41,505 nucleotides of DNA from Lysobacteraceae bacterium (GCA_021604725.1 BQJN01000036.1:1-41505), one strand, 5' to 3'. Positions 1 to 8,252 are shown, counted from the stretch's first letter. The notes: generated by a model from the sequence alone, not told the origin. Program-made: numbers and translations.

Positions 1-706
1 ACCATGCCAGGAACGTAAACAGGGCCAGGTACAACAACACCCAAACACCGTACTTCTTGCGGTCCAGAATACCAGGCTCACCCATGTATTCGAGGTAGGC
101 AACCAGGTCCCGTACAGTGTCGTCATACTCTTGCTCAGACAGACTGCCAGGCGTGGTTAGCTCAAGCGCCACCAGCTTGGTGTGCTCGCGTCCTGCCTCA
201 TCAACCATTGTTTCATACACCGGCGTTTGAGTGCCTTGCAGCTCCCACAGCACATGCGGCATGGAAACGTTTGGAAACAATGCGTTGTTCCAACCCAAGG
301 GTCGTGACGAATCAACATAGAATGAACGCAGGTAGGTATACAGCCAATCGACGCCGCGCGAGCGAGCAATCACAGAAAGATCCGGCGCTGGTGCACCGAA
401 GTATGCGGTTGCTTGATCTTCTGTCATGGCAATAGTCATCGGCTCACCGATCTTGGCATCGGTGAAAACCAGGTCACGCTCAACCACCGCTGGATCGATA
501 CCCAGGTCTTCGGCCAGGCGGTTGTACCGCATGTATTCAGCCGAATGACAGCCCAAGCAGTAATTGACAAACATGCGAGCACCGCGCTGCACCATCGGCA
601 GGTTGTCTACATCGGTGTACGCCGTATCTTTGGGCCAGCCGTTGTTGCCAGCCGCCCAGGCGAATGAAGTTACCGCCATCAATGCAATGAATAGTAGTTT
701 TTTCAT
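1..706 (-). CDS. petC: Cytochrome c1 of the cytochrome bc1 complex (partial, C-terminus beyond left edge)
   Basis: Cytochrome c1 takes electrons from the Rieske protein and passes them to soluble cytochrome c on the periplasmic side of the inner membrane. About 235 residues lie in the window. The start ATG (706-704) is followed by a signal peptide (MKKLLFIALMAVTSFAWA). The heme c motif CLGCH is at residues 50-54, and a SMPHVLW segment probably carries the axial Met. At the window edge a hydrophobic stretch (GVWVLLYLALFTFLAW) starts the C-terminal membrane anchor, so only a short tail is missing. The ATG overlaps the petB stop by one base (TGATG), indicating translational coupling in a petABC operon. 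Gene identity is secure from the motif, length and neighbours. Confidence 0.95.
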   Translation of the reverse strand, partial: MKKLLFIALMAVTSFAWAAGNNGWPKDTAYTDVDNLPMVQRGARMFVNYCLGCHSAEYMRYNRLAEDLGIDPAVVERDLVFTDAKIGEPMTIAMTEDQATAYFGAPAPDLSVIARSRGVDWLYTYLRSFYVDSSRPLGWNNALFPNVSMPHVLWELQGTQTPVYETMVDEAGREHTKLVALELTTPGSLSEQEYDDTVRDLVAYLEYMGEPGILDRKKYGVWVLLYLALFTFLAW

Positions 707-1950
707 CAGTGTGTCACCCGTTCCGGTACCTGCTTGTTCTTGTCTACTGATGTGTAAAACGGCATCAAGAAGAAAAACAGGAAGTAAATCAGGGTAAACA
801 GCCGCGCCATCAGGGTTTGCAATTCGCTACCGGGCTGGCCGCCAAGGTAACCCAGGCCGACGAAGCTGATGACGAACAAGGTCAATGCCAGTTTTGACAT
901 CCAACCGCGATAACGCATGGAACGTACCTTGCCGCGATCAAGCCAGGGCAACAGGAACAGCATGACAATCGCCAGGCCCATCAGCAGTACGCCAAACAAC
1001 TTGTCGGGAATGGCCCGCAAAATGGCGTAGAACGGCGTGAAATACCAGGTTGGCTTGATGTGTTCTGGTGTCACCAGTGGGTCGGCCGGCACAAAGTTGT
1101 CGTGCTCGAGGAACAAGCCACCAAATTCCGGCGCGAAGAAGATGATGAAGGCGAATAGCAGCAAGAACATGCCCGCGCCGAAAATATCTTTCACCGTGTA
1201 GTACGGATGGAACGGGATGCCATCGACCGGAATGCCCTTCTCATCCTTGTTCTTCTTGATGTCGACACCGTCCGGGTTGTTCGAACCGACCTGGTGCAGC
1301 GCGCCAAGATGCAGCACAACCAGCATGATCAACGCCAGTGGCAGAGCGACTACGTGGAGTGCAAAAAACCGGTTCAAGGTAGCGTCGGCAATAACGTAAT
1401 CACCGCGAATCCAGACCGCCAGGTCTTCGCCGACCACAGGGATCGCGCCAAACAGGGAAATGATGACCTGAGCACCCCAGTAGGACATTTGACCCCAGGG
1501 CAGCACGTAGCCCATGAAGGCTTCAGCCATCAGTGCCACGTAAATCATCATGCCAATCACCCACACCAGCTCGCGTGGTTTCTGGTACGAGCCGTACATC
1601 AACCCTCTGAACATGTGGAAATAAACCACAATGAAGAACATTGATGCCCCGGTGGAGTGCATGTAGCGAATCAACCAACCCCATTCGACATCACGCATGA
1701 TGTACTCAACTGATGCGAACGCTTCAGCTGCGGTGGGCTTGTAAAACATGGCCAGCCAAATGCCGGTCACCAGTTGGTTGACCAACACCAGCAATGCCAG
1801 TGAGCCAAAGAAGTACCAGAAGTTGAAGTTCTTCGGTGCGTAATACTCAGACGCGTGGGCCTTCCAGAAATCCGAGATCGGCAGTCGCTCATCGACCCAA
1901 TGCCAAACTCCGGTAGCCGCGCGCGATACAGCGCCTTGAGGCTTATCCAT
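706..1950 (-). CDS. petB: Cytochrome b of the bc1 complex
   Basis: This is the membrane subunit that holds hemes bL and bH and the quinol oxidation (Qo) and quinone reduction (Qi) sites. It has 414 residues with about eight hydrophobic helices. The heme-ligand pairs are visible as H98/H112 (YMHSTG...YFHMF) and H199/H214 (FALHVV...VVLHL). The Qo-site ef-loop tetrapeptide, PEWY in mitochondria and alphaproteobacteria, reads PTWY here (bases 1042-1053, about residue 290). Start and stop overlap petA and petC by one base each (TAATG, TGATG), so the three genes form one tightly coupled operon. Length and spacing are normal for a proteobacterial cytochrome b that is separate from c1. Confidence 0.97.
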   Translation of the reverse strand: MDKPQGAVSRAATGVWHWVDERLPISDFWKAHASEYYAPKNFNFWYFFGSLALLVLVNQLVTGIWLAMFYKPTAAEAFASVEYIMRDVEWGWLIRYMHSTGASMFFIVVYFHMFRGLMYGSYQKPRELVWVIGMMIYVALMAEAFMGYVLPWGQMSYWGAQVIISLFGAIPVVGEDLAVWIRGDYVIADATLNRFFALHVVALPLALIMLVVLHLGALHQVGSNNPDGVDIKKNKDEKGIPVDGIPFHPYYTVKDIFGAGMFLLLFAFIIFFAPEFGGLFLEHDNFVPADPLVTPEHIKPTWYFTPFYAILRAIPDKLFGVLLMGLAIVMLFLLPWLDRGKVRSMRYRGWMSKLALTLFVISFVGLGYLGGQPGSELQTLMARLFTLIYFLFFFLMPFYTSVDKNKQVPERVTH

Positions 1951-2546
1951 TATGCAGCTCCTTGCGGGTCAACCCCGATCAGAATGCGTTGTTCACTAAG
2001 AAACGTGTAGGGCGGCACTTTCAGGTTGGCTGGCGCCGGCACACCTGTATACACGCGCCCCGCCATGTCGAAACGAGAGTTGTGACAGGGGCAAAAGAAG
2101 CCACCCTTCCAGTCCGGATCAAACGGCTGGGGCTGAACTTCGGGAACATACTTCGGCGAACAGCCCAAGTGCGTACAAATCCCGATCAACACCAGCAACT
2201 CCGGCTTCACAGAACGGTATTCGTTTTGTGCATAGGTCGGTTGCTGCTCAACGACCAGTGAATCTGGATCACGCAGATTGCCATTAAGTGACGGCAACGC
2301 CTCAAGCACCTCAGGTGTCCTGTAGACCACCCAAACAGGCTTGCTGCGCCACTCAAACTTGAGCATTTGCCCAGGCTCGATTTTGCCGATGTCGGCTTCG
2401 ACCGGTGCACCCGCGGCTTTCGCGCGCGCACTGGGCTGCCATGATTTTATAAAAGGAACAGCAGCAAACGCCGCTCCGCCTGCTCCCACGACGGTGGTCG
2501 ATACGAGGAATCGCCGTCGCCCCTTGTCCATGCCTTCGCTTGCCAT
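1950..2546 (-). CDS. petA: Rieske iron-sulfur subunit of the bc1 complex
   Basis: This is the 2Fe-2S protein that takes the first electron from quinol at the Qo site and carries it to cytochrome c1. It has 198 residues. A twin-arginine signal (RRRFLVS, residues 10-16) overlaps the hydrophobic N-terminal anchor that stays in the membrane. Cluster-binding motifs CTHLGCSP and CPCHNSRFD supply the two Cys and two His ligands plus the disulfide Cys pair. The chosen ATG at 2546 has GGAG six bases upstream; an internal ATG five codons later has no such site. First gene of petABC, divergent from degS. Confidence 0.97.
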   Translation of the reverse strand: MASEGMDKGRRRFLVSTTVVGAGGAAFAAVPFIKSWQPSARAKAAGAPVEADIGKIEPGQMLKFEWRSKPVWVVYRTPEVLEALPSLNGNLRDPDSLVVEQQPTYAQNEYRSVKPELLVLIGICTHLGCSPKYVPEVQPQPFDPDWKGGFFCPCHNSRFDMAGRVYTGVPAPANLKVPPYTFLSEQRILIGVDPQGAA

Positions 2547-2606
2547 TGAGGTCTCCGAACCTATACCTTATCTGGTACGGGGCCGAACCGACCCCAAAAT
2601 CGTGGT

Positions 2607-2636
2607 AGTTTACCAGCATGCCCGCGCTTTTCCCAA
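2607..2636 (-). promoter_or_regulatory. Candidate sigma70 promoter for petABC
   Basis: On the minus strand, TTGGGA (2636-2631) and TAAACT (2612-2607) are 18 bp apart, about 60 bp upstream of the petA start in the 121-bp petA/degS divergent gap. The match to consensus is moderate and based on inspection only. Confidence 0.35.
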
Positions 2637-2667
2637 GGCCGGGTTTTTGTTTTTTTAACAGGACCTC

Positions 2668-3834
2668 ATGGATAGCACTGCAACAAGGCTGCTTGGCACC
2701 TGGATACCGTTTCTGGCGAAGGCCGCAATCGCGGGCCTGGCGCTGGCATTCGTCATTACCTGGTGGATCGGTCAAGGCACCGAACCATCAGCCGAAGTAC
2801 AGATCAATATGGTGGACGTCGACGACCGTCCGAAGATCCAGTCCTACGCTGATGCTGTCCGCCATGCGGCACCCGCCGTGGTTAACATCTACGCCAATAA
2901 AGTGGTCACGAGGCGGCTAAACCCAGCCTTCCTGAACCCGTCATTTCAACGTTTTTTCGGCGACCGCCTGCCGACCCAACGACAAGCGGAACAGAGCCTG
3001 GGCTCGGGTGTTATCGTGTCAGCCAACGGCTATATATTGACCAACAACCACGTGATTGAGGGTGCCGATGACATCCAGGCTGTGCTATCCACCGGCGAAA
3101 CGGTAAAGGCCTACATCGTCGATACCAACCCGGAAACTGATCTGGCCGTCCTCAAGGTCAACCTCGAACAACTGCCGGCAGCCGTATTTACATCCTCATC
3201 CAACCTGGAAGTGGGTGATGTGGTGCTGGCGATAGGCAATCCGTTTGGCATCGGTCAGGCGGTGACTATGGGAATCGTCAGTGCCACTGGCCGACATCAA
3301 CTCGATTTGAGTACCTTCGAAGACTTTATTCAGACTGATGCCGCGATCAATTCAGGCAACTCCGGCGGCGCGTTGATCAACACCCATGGCGAGTTGGTTG
3401 GCATCAATACGGCGATTTTTCGCGAAGGCGGCGCCGAGGGTATCGGCTTTGCCATTCCGAGCGACATCGCTGCCAAGGTGCTGCAGTGGCTGATCGGCAA
3501 CGGACGCGTCGTCAGGGACTGGTTAGGGGTACGCTCGCTGCACTTGCGCAACCTGGAAACTAGTGCAGTCACTTTGCCGGGGGTGCAAATTGGAGCACTG
3601 ATCGAAGGCGGCCCGTTGGCGGAGGCCGGCCTGCTCGATGGCGATGTCCTGACCCAAATCAATGGCCAGGCCATTACCGGCGTCAGCCGCCTTAAAGACC
3701 AGATCGCCGAAGCGTTGCCTGGCTCGGAACTCGAGTTCCTGGGCGTACGAGGCGGAAACCAGGGTTTCCGCGCTCGCGTCAGACTGCCTGCACCTAACGA
3801 CAATGCACCCGGTGCTGATCAGACTGGCGGATGA
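2668..3834 (+). CDS. degS: Membrane-anchored HtrA-family serine protease, DegS/AlgW type
   Basis: Periplasmic regulatory protease; in the DegS/AlgW family it senses misfolded outer-membrane proteins through its PDZ domain and cleaves the anti-sigma factor RseA/MucA. It has 388 residues. One N-terminal membrane helix (about residues 10-30, WIPFLAKAAIAGLALAF) is followed by the trypsin-like domain with catalytic His in NNHVIEG, Asp in ETDLAVL and Ser in NSGNSGGAL. There is one C-terminal PDZ domain (about residues 285-375; GALIEGGPLAEAGLLDGD). The single PDZ and the anchor separate it from DegP, which has two PDZ domains and a cleaved signal. AGGA lies just before the ATG. Its last 16 bp overlap the convergent amidohydrolase gene. 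No rseA is present here, so the sigmaE role is inferred from the family. Confidence 0.9.
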   Translation: MDSTATRLLGTWIPFLAKAAIAGLALAFVITWWIGQGTEPSAEVQINMVDVDDRPKIQSYADAVRHAAPAVVNIYANKVVTRRLNPAFLNPSFQRFFGDRLPTQRQAEQSLGSGVIVSANGYILTNNHVIEGADDIQAVLSTGETVKAYIVDTNPETDLAVLKVNLEQLPAAVFTSSSNLEVGDVVLAIGNPFGIGQAVTMGIVSATGRHQLDLSTFEDFIQTDAAINSGNSGGALINTHGELVGINTAIFREGGAEGIGFAIPSDIAAKVLQWLIGNGRVVRDWLGVRSLHLRNLETSAVTLPGVQIGALIEGGPLAEAGLLDGDVLTQINGQAITGVSRLKDQIAEALPGSELEFLGVRGGNQGFRARVRLPAPNDNAPGADQTGG

Positions 3835-5249
3835 ATTTTCAGCAAATCTAAAAACTGTCGCCTGGTCTTTGGCCCATAGGTAAGGAAATGCGGGTCTTGC
3901 CGTTCGGTGTAGGCCAGCCGATCCCGCGCCAGGACGTCATTGGCCGCACGGCGCTTCACCTCGTCGATATCGATGCCATAGGGCTTCATCGCATTGAGTC
4001 CGAAGATCTTGGCTCTGATCTCGGGGGTGATCTCAGCGTAGCCGTGTTTGTCTCGCAACTCTGCCGACAGCTGAAATGTCCTGAAGGCCAGAATCTGATC
4101 TTGCGGCGAGCCGTACCATACCGAGTCTGTGCCCCACAAAATATTGTCCTCGCCCAGGTGAGTGATTAACTTGCCCAGCGTGTGAGCCGCCGAGTCGGGG
4201 TCGCGCATCAGGCCACGCCAGGTGCTGCCGAGCTCGGCATAAACATTACTATGGTGCCCTAGCCCGTTATCCTTGACCGACTTGATCAACCCATCAATGC
4301 CTTCACCTCGGTCTGGGTCGTAGGGCCCCTCGGCCTGACCTGGCACCCAACCGGAGTGGTAGATCAGAAAGTTGACATCGGGGTAGTCCCTGGCGACTAC
4401 ACCAATATCGGTGCACAGCGAATGTTCGTAGGATTTTTGACCAAACGGGATACCCTTGTGAACCGCAATGTTTTTAACCCCAAGACTGCGGGCTTTTTCA
4501 ATAAAGGCGCGGCCAACATCATCGCTGAGGTAAAAGCCCTCACCATCTGGCCCCCATTGCGTATAACACTTCCATGCCGAAACGCCCCAACGCTCGGCCA
4601 GCTCATCCATGGCGGCGATATCGGCTGGCTGGTTGGGATTAACACGTCCGTGCAACAACAGTCGATGTCGGCTGTTCATGTCATCGATAAGCTGTCGCGT
4701 GGCATCAGCCTCCTCGATGGTCAATGGCTCAGATTCCGGCGTTGATGGCACGAACGAAAGCACCATCATGTCGGTGTCCGAGTCGAGAAACACATCCTTT
4801 TTGAAAGATTCAGCACCGATGCAGGCCATGTAATCGCCACTGAGCGCTTCGGACGCCTCGGCACAACCGGCCTTTTTCTGCATATGGCCACCCGGAGGCA
4901 GGTAGTGCCCCTGCACATCGAAGATAAATTCGTTCTTGCCCAGGGCTTGCAACGCGGCATCGGTATCGACCGCGGCCTCATCGCTGACCTGATGAAAGCC
5001 ACCGTCGCGCCCGGCGGAGGCATTGGCCTGGTTAAACGCCAACAAAGTGGAGGCGGCACCGCAGGCCGACACCAAAAAGTCGCGACGCCCCTGCCCTTTA
5101 TACCTGGCGCGGCGGTCAGCCTCCTTTAGCGCATGATCGTTGGCTTTGTGGTGAATCGGCTGCAGCGGAATGGGGGCGTATTCGCCGTTCGACGTTGAGT
5201 CAAGTTTGATCGGCAGCCGTGTACCGTCGGGGTCATTTTTGTAGCGCAT
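3819..5249 (-). CDS. Tat-exported amidohydrolase-family protein (amidohydrolase_2-like TIM barrel)
   Basis: Predicted metal-dependent hydrolase or decarboxylase of the amidohydrolase-2 group; the substrate is unknown. It has 476 residues. The N-terminus is long and polar, with a twin-arginine signal starting only at about residue 54 (GRRDFLVSACGAAS), so the protein should be exported folded. The barrel begins with FDVQGHYLPPGGH, where most relatives have two metal-binding His (HxH); the first is Gln here. Later motifs are IYHSGW and WGTDSVWYG, the latter holding the usual terminal Asp. The ATG has GAGG seven bases upstream. It stands alone and convergent with degS (16 bp overlap), so the neighbours say little about its job. 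Confidence 0.75.
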   Translation of the reverse strand: MRYKNDPDGTRLPIKLDSTSNGEYAPIPLQPIHHKANDHALKEADRRARYKGQGRRDFLVSACGAASTLLAFNQANASAGRDGGFHQVSDEAAVDTDAALQALGKNEFIFDVQGHYLPPGGHMQKKAGCAEASEALSGDYMACIGAESFKKDVFLDSDTDMMVLSFVPSTPESEPLTIEEADATRQLIDDMNSRHRLLLHGRVNPNQPADIAAMDELAERWGVSAWKCYTQWGPDGEGFYLSDDVGRAFIEKARSLGVKNIAVHKGIPFGQKSYEHSLCTDIGVVARDYPDVNFLIYHSGWVPGQAEGPYDPDRGEGIDGLIKSVKDNGLGHHSNVYAELGSTWRGLMRDPDSAAHTLGKLITHLGEDNILWGTDSVWYGSPQDQILAFRTFQLSAELRDKHGYAEITPEIRAKIFGLNAMKPYGIDIDEVKRRAANDVLARDRLAYTERQDPHFLTYGPKTRRQFLDLLKIHPPV

Positions 5250-5317
5250 CAGTTCACCTCATCGTGTGGTTGCTAAAGCATAGCAAACTGCAATTTTGCT
5301 CCACTTTGCCCGTCTTG

Positions 5318-5468
5318 AAGGGTGCTGCAATAGTCCGTCCTGGACTAGCAACACCACGGAACCCGAGAAGCGCGGTTATCGGGTTCCTTACATTTCAATG
5401 GGTTAGAACCCATCGAAATGAGCGATACGTCCATGTATCGCGGCGGCTGTAGTTTCGCAACAGCCTCC
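5318..5468. repeat. 151-bp structured intergenic repeat, copy A1
   Basis: This is the first of two copies of the same length (151 bp) in the window. It contains four successive stem-loops: TAGTCC/GGACTA (5331-5347), GGAACCCGA/TCGGGTTCC (about 5358-5387), ATGGGTT/AACCCAT flanked by near-complementary CATTTC/GAAATG (about 5391-5420), and GCGATAC/GTATCGC (about 5422-5441). Imperfect terminal inverted repeats (GGGTGCTGC and GCAACAGCC) bracket it. Copy A2 at 18499-18649 shares the plan. It encodes no credible protein. The structure suggests a REP/MITE-like element; no transposase is in the window. Confidence 0.8.
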
Positions 5469-5490
5469 TTGCCGTAAAGCAACAGCCTTC

Positions 5491-5527
5491 GCATGCTGGC
5501 CAACAGCGCGCTTGGCCGCCTGCATGC
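5491..5527. other. Large stem-loop between repeat A1 and the thrS leader
   Basis: GCATGC (5491-5496) and GGCCAA (5498-5503) pair with TTGGCC (5512-5517) and GCATGC (5522-5527) around an 8-base loop. No T-run follows, so it is not a standard terminator. It may be part of an extended repeat structure or insulate the thrS promoter; the function is unknown. Confidence 0.45.
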
Positions 5528-5549
5528 CTGTCAATGTGAGTAAGGTGAC

Positions 5550-5578
5550 TGGACATTGCACAGCTGCAGCGATACATT
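5550..5578 (+). promoter_or_regulatory. Predicted sigma70 promoter of the thrS operon
   Basis: TGGACA (5550-5555) and TACATT (5573-5578) are separated by 17 bp. The expected start of transcription, 6-8 bases after the -10 box, coincides with the ATG of the 12-codon Thr-rich leader ORF at 5586. That would make the leader peptide leaderless, which fits its lack of a Shine-Dalgarno sequence. Confidence 0.5.
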
Positions 5579-5585
5579 GCCCACT

Positions 5586-5624
5586 ATGAGATACACGCGA
5601 ACTACCAGCGACGCACCAAGCTAA
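5586..5624 (+). CDS. Putative threonine-rich attenuator leader peptide (12 aa)
   Basis: The ORF reads MRYTRTTSDAPS and then TAA. Three of twelve codons are Thr (ACG, ACT, ACC) within four positions. It is followed by an intrinsic terminator and sits just upstream of the threonyl-tRNA synthetase gene. In amino-acid attenuation a ribosome starved of Thr-tRNA would stall on these codons. No ribosome-binding site is present, but the predicted transcript starts at or next to its ATG. An alternative is that the ORF is fortuitous; the Thr bias, position and following structures argue against that. Confidence 0.55.
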   Translation: MRYTRTTSDAPS

Positions 5625-5628
5625 CGCT

Positions 5629-5676
5629 CGCGAAGCACTACGCCATCAAAACCGGGCGCGCTTTGCGCCTTTTTTT
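5629..5676 (+). terminator. Intrinsic terminator with competing antiterminator before thrS
   Basis: The terminator stem GGCGC (5655-5659)/GCGCC (5665-5669) is followed by seven Ts (5670-5676). The upstream segment CGCGAAGC (5629-5636) can pair with GCTTTGCG (5660-5667) with one G-U pair, destroying the terminator. A ribosome finishing at the leader stop (5622-5624) would cover 5629-5636 and allow termination; a ribosome stalled on the Thr codons would leave it free. The terminator is clear; the switching is inferred. Confidence 0.65.
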
Positions 5677-5703
5677 GTGCCTGCAAACGACCAATAGATC
5701 GAC

Positions 5704-7620
5704 ATGATTGAAATCACTCTGCCAGACGGCAACAAAAAACAATTCGACGCCCCGCCAACCGTGCTGGATGTCGCATTATCCATTGGCCCGGGCCTGGCCA
5801 AAGCGACGCTGGCTGGTGTCGTCAACGATCAGCTGGTCGACGCCACACAGCCGATTGAGCAGGACGCTTCGATCCGCATCATCACCGCTCGTGATGAGGA
5901 GGGTCTAGAAGTCATTCGCCACTCAACCGCGCACCTGATGGCCCAAGCCGTGCAACGCTTGTATCCCGACGTGCAGGTGACCATCGGTCCGGTCATCGAT
6001 GACGGTTTTTACTACGACTTTGCCGGCAAAACCTTCTCCCCCGAAGATCTGGATAAGATCGAGCAGGAGATGAAAAAAATCGTCAAAGAGGATCTTGCTG
6101 TTGAACGCTCTGTAATGGAGCGCGACGCGGCAGTTGAGTTCTTCAAAGGCAAGGGTGAAGACTACAAAGCCGAGATTATCGCCAGCATCCCCAGCGATGA
6201 AGCCCTGTCATTGTATGGTCAGGGCGAGTTCATCGATCTGTGTCGCGGCCCCCACGTGCCCAGCACCGGGCGACTGGGGCACTTCAAATTGATGAAGCTG
6301 GCCGGCGCCTATTGGCGTGGCGACAGCAACAACGAGATGCTGCAACGCATTTACGGTACAGCCTGGCCCGACAAAAAGGCGCTGAAACAGTATTTGCACC
6401 GCTTGGCCGAGGCGGCCAAACGTGACCATCGCAAACTGGGCACTCAACTGAACCTGTTTCACATGCAGGAAGAAGCCCCCGGCATGGTGTTCTGGCATGA
6501 CCATGGCTGGCGCATTTGGCTTGAGGTTGAACGCTACATTCGTCACAAGCTGGCAGGCGCAGGATACCGTGAGATCCGCACGCCGCAGATCGTCGACCGC
6601 TCATTGTGGGAAAAATCAGGTCACTGGGACAAGTTTGGTGATGAGATGTTCACCACCCACTCGGAAAGCCGAGACTACGCCATCAAGCCAATGAACTGCC
6701 CGTGCCATGTTCAGGTCTACAACAAGCACCTGCACAGCTACCGTGACTTGCCGTTGCGCATGGCTGAGTTTGGCTCCTGTCATCGCAACGAACCCTCCGG
6801 TGCGCTGCATGGGCTGATGCGGGTCCGCAACTTTGTCCAGGACGATGCCCATATCTTCTGTACCGAAGACCAGATTCAGAGCGAAGTCGCCGATTTCATC
6901 GACCTGGTGTTCGAGGTCTACAGGGACTTTGGCTTTACCGACGTCATCATCAAGCTATCGACCCGGCCGGAACAACGCGTCGGTTCCGATGCCATCTGGG
7001 ACAAGTCGGAGGCTGCCCTGGAGCAGGCACTGGACGGCAAGGGTCTAGACTGGGAGTTGCAACCGGGAGAAGGTGCATTCTACGGGCCGAAAATTGAGTT
7101 CAGTCTGCGCGACTGCCTGGATCGAGTCTGGCAGTGCGGCACCATGCAGGTGGATTTCTCGATGCCGGATCGGCTTGACGCACACTACATTGCGGAGGAC
7201 GGATCGAAACAGGTTCCGGTCATGTTGCATCGAGCCATCGTCGGTTCGATGGAGCGTTTTATCGGCGTTTTGATCGAACACTACGCCGGAATCCTGCCGC
7301 TTTGGCTGTCGCCGGTTCAAGCTGTGGTGCTCAATATTACCGACCAACAGGGCGAATATTGTGAAAAGGTGGCCGAAACCTTGAGAAAACAAGGCTTTCG
7401 GGCTGAATCGGACTTGAGAAACGAGAAGATCGGCTATAAAATTCGCGAGCACACTTTAGCGAAGGTGCCATACCTGCTGGTTTGCGGCGATAGAGAAGTA
7501 GAAACTCAATCGGTTGCCGTTAGACTGCGAGATGGTACGGACCTCGGTTCAATTTCCATTGAGGCATTGGCCGAACGACTTGGCTCGGAAGTGGCACAGC
7601 GCGCATCCGCAGAGACTTGA
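5704..7620 (+). CDS. thrS: Threonyl-tRNA synthetase
   Basis: Charges tRNA-Thr in the cytoplasm. It has 638 residues, the normal length for class II ThrRS. The N-terminal TGS domain (about 1-60) is followed by the editing domain with zinc-type residues HSTAHLMAQ and CRGPH. The catalytic core includes MNCPCH (zinc Cys), motif 2 around [15 protein letters not shown], and motif 3 [12 protein letters not shown]. The C-terminal anticodon-binding domain completes it. First structural gene of thrS-infC-rpmI-rplT-pheS-pheT-ihfA. Upstream lie a promoter, a Thr-rich leader ORF and a terminator, suggesting control by Thr-tRNA charging instead of, or besides, the operator-binding autoregulation known in E. 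coli. Confidence 0.98.
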   Translation: MIEITLPDGNKKQFDAPPTVLDVALSIGPGLAKATLAGVVNDQLVDATQPIEQDASIRIITARDEEGLEVIRHSTAHLMAQAVQRLYPDVQVTIGPVIDDGFYYDFAGKTFSPEDLDKIEQEMKKIVKEDLAVERSVMERDAAVEFFKGKGEDYKAEIIASIPSDEALSLYGQGEFIDLCRGPHVPSTGRLGHFKLMKLAGAYWRGDSNNEMLQRIYGTAWPDKKALKQYLHRLAEAAKRDHRKLGTQLNLFHMQEEAPGMVFWHDHGWRIWLEVERYIRHKLAGAGYREIRTPQIVDRSLWEKSGHWDKFGDEMFTTHSESRDYAIKPMNCPCHVQVYNKHLHSYRDLPLRMAEFGSCHRNEPSGALHGLMRVRNFVQDDAHIFCTEDQIQSEVADFIDLVFEVYRDFGFTDVIIKLSTRPEQRVGSDAIWDKSEAALEQALDGKGLDWELQPGEGAFYGPKIEFSLRDCLDRVWQCGTMQVDFSMPDRLDAHYIAEDGSKQVPVMLHRAIVGSMERFIGVLIEHYAGILPLWLSPVQAVVLNITDQQGEYCEKVAETLRKQGFRAESDLRNEKIGYKIREHTLAKVPYLLVCGDREVETQSVAVRLRDGTDLGSISIEALAERLGSEVAQRASAET

Positions 7621-7657
7621 GGATGACGCATTTTGTTGGTTTTTGGAGGATTAGGTA

Positions 7658-8176
7658 ATCGCAACAGACAAACGTACTCGGCGCAACGAAGAAATCGAAG
7701 CTCGGGAAGTGCGCCTCATCGGCGCAGATGGTGAACAGATCGGACTGAAACGAATTCGTGACGCTCTTGATCTGGCTGCCGAAGCTAGAATGGATCTGGT
7801 AGAGATCGCGCCGAACGCTGAACCTCCGGTTTGCCGAATCATGGATTACGGTAAATACCGGTTTGAGCAACAGAAAAAATCTCAGGCCGCCCGGAAAAAG
7901 CAAAAACAGGTTCAGGTCAAGGAAGTTAAATTCCGACCGGTTACCGAAGAAGCTGATTATCAGGTTAAAATGCGCAATGCGCGTCGATTCCTGGATCAAG
8001 GCGACAAAGTAAAAGTGACCTTGCGTTTTCGTGGGCGAGAAATGGCTCACCAGGATGTTGGTCGCGCCATGCTGACGCGTGTTGAAGAAGACCTCGCCGA
8101 TGAAGTCGTGGTTGAACAGCGCCCGCGCATGGAAGGTCGACAGATGGTAATGATGCTGTCACCGAAGAAAACTTAA
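7658..8176 (+). CDS. infC: Translation initiation factor IF-3 (apparent ATC start codon)
   Basis: IF-3 binds the 30S subunit, prevents premature 50S joining and rejects non-canonical start codons. With the ATC at 7658 it has 172 residues, beginning M(I)[21 protein letters not shown], which fits the family N-terminus. In frame, TAG stands at 7652-7654, and the only codons before family-level similarity are GTA and ATC. GGAGG (7645-7649) is eight bases before the ATC. The nearest conventional start, GTG at 7709, would remove 17 conserved residues and has no ribosome site. infC is known for rare AUU starts used for self-repression, so ATC fits. The C-terminal domain has the usual [14 protein letters not shown] and [12 protein letters not shown]. 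Confidence 0.93.
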   Translation: MATDKRTRRNEEIEAREVRLIGADGEQIGLKRIRDALDLAAEARMDLVEIAPNAEPPVCRIMDYGKYRFEQQKKSQAARKKQKQVQVKEVKFRPVTEEADYQVKMRNARRFLDQGDKVKVTLRFRGREMAHQDVGRAMLTRVEEDLADEVVVEQRPRMEGRQMVMMLSPKKT

Positions 8177-8184
8177 ACGTGCAA

Positions 8185-8252
8185 CGCACCCTATCGGGTG
8201 TGTGGCTGAGAACTTAAAACCCGGCGCTCTGCTACAGGGCGGCGGGTTTTTT
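8185..8252 (+). terminator. Tandem hairpins ending in an intrinsic terminator between infC and rpmI
   Basis: Hairpin 1 is CGCACCC/GGGTGTG (8185-8202, one G-U pair). Hairpin 2 (8216-8250) pairs AAAACCCG with CGGGTTTT outside and CGCTCTG with CAGGGCG inside, around a CTA loop, with Ts running 8247-8252. It should stop or attenuate transcription from infC into rpmI-rplT, giving differential expression inside the operon. Confidence 0.75.

Noticed and set aside
5219-5577. Small ORFs across repeat A1 on both strands
   Set aside because: They follow the palindromes, differ between the two repeat copies by frame, and have no ribosome sites; they are by-products of the repeat.
7709-7711. GTG as the infC start
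   Set aside because: It lies within conserved IF-3 sequence and lacks a ribosome site; ATC at 7658 has GGAGG at ideal spacing.
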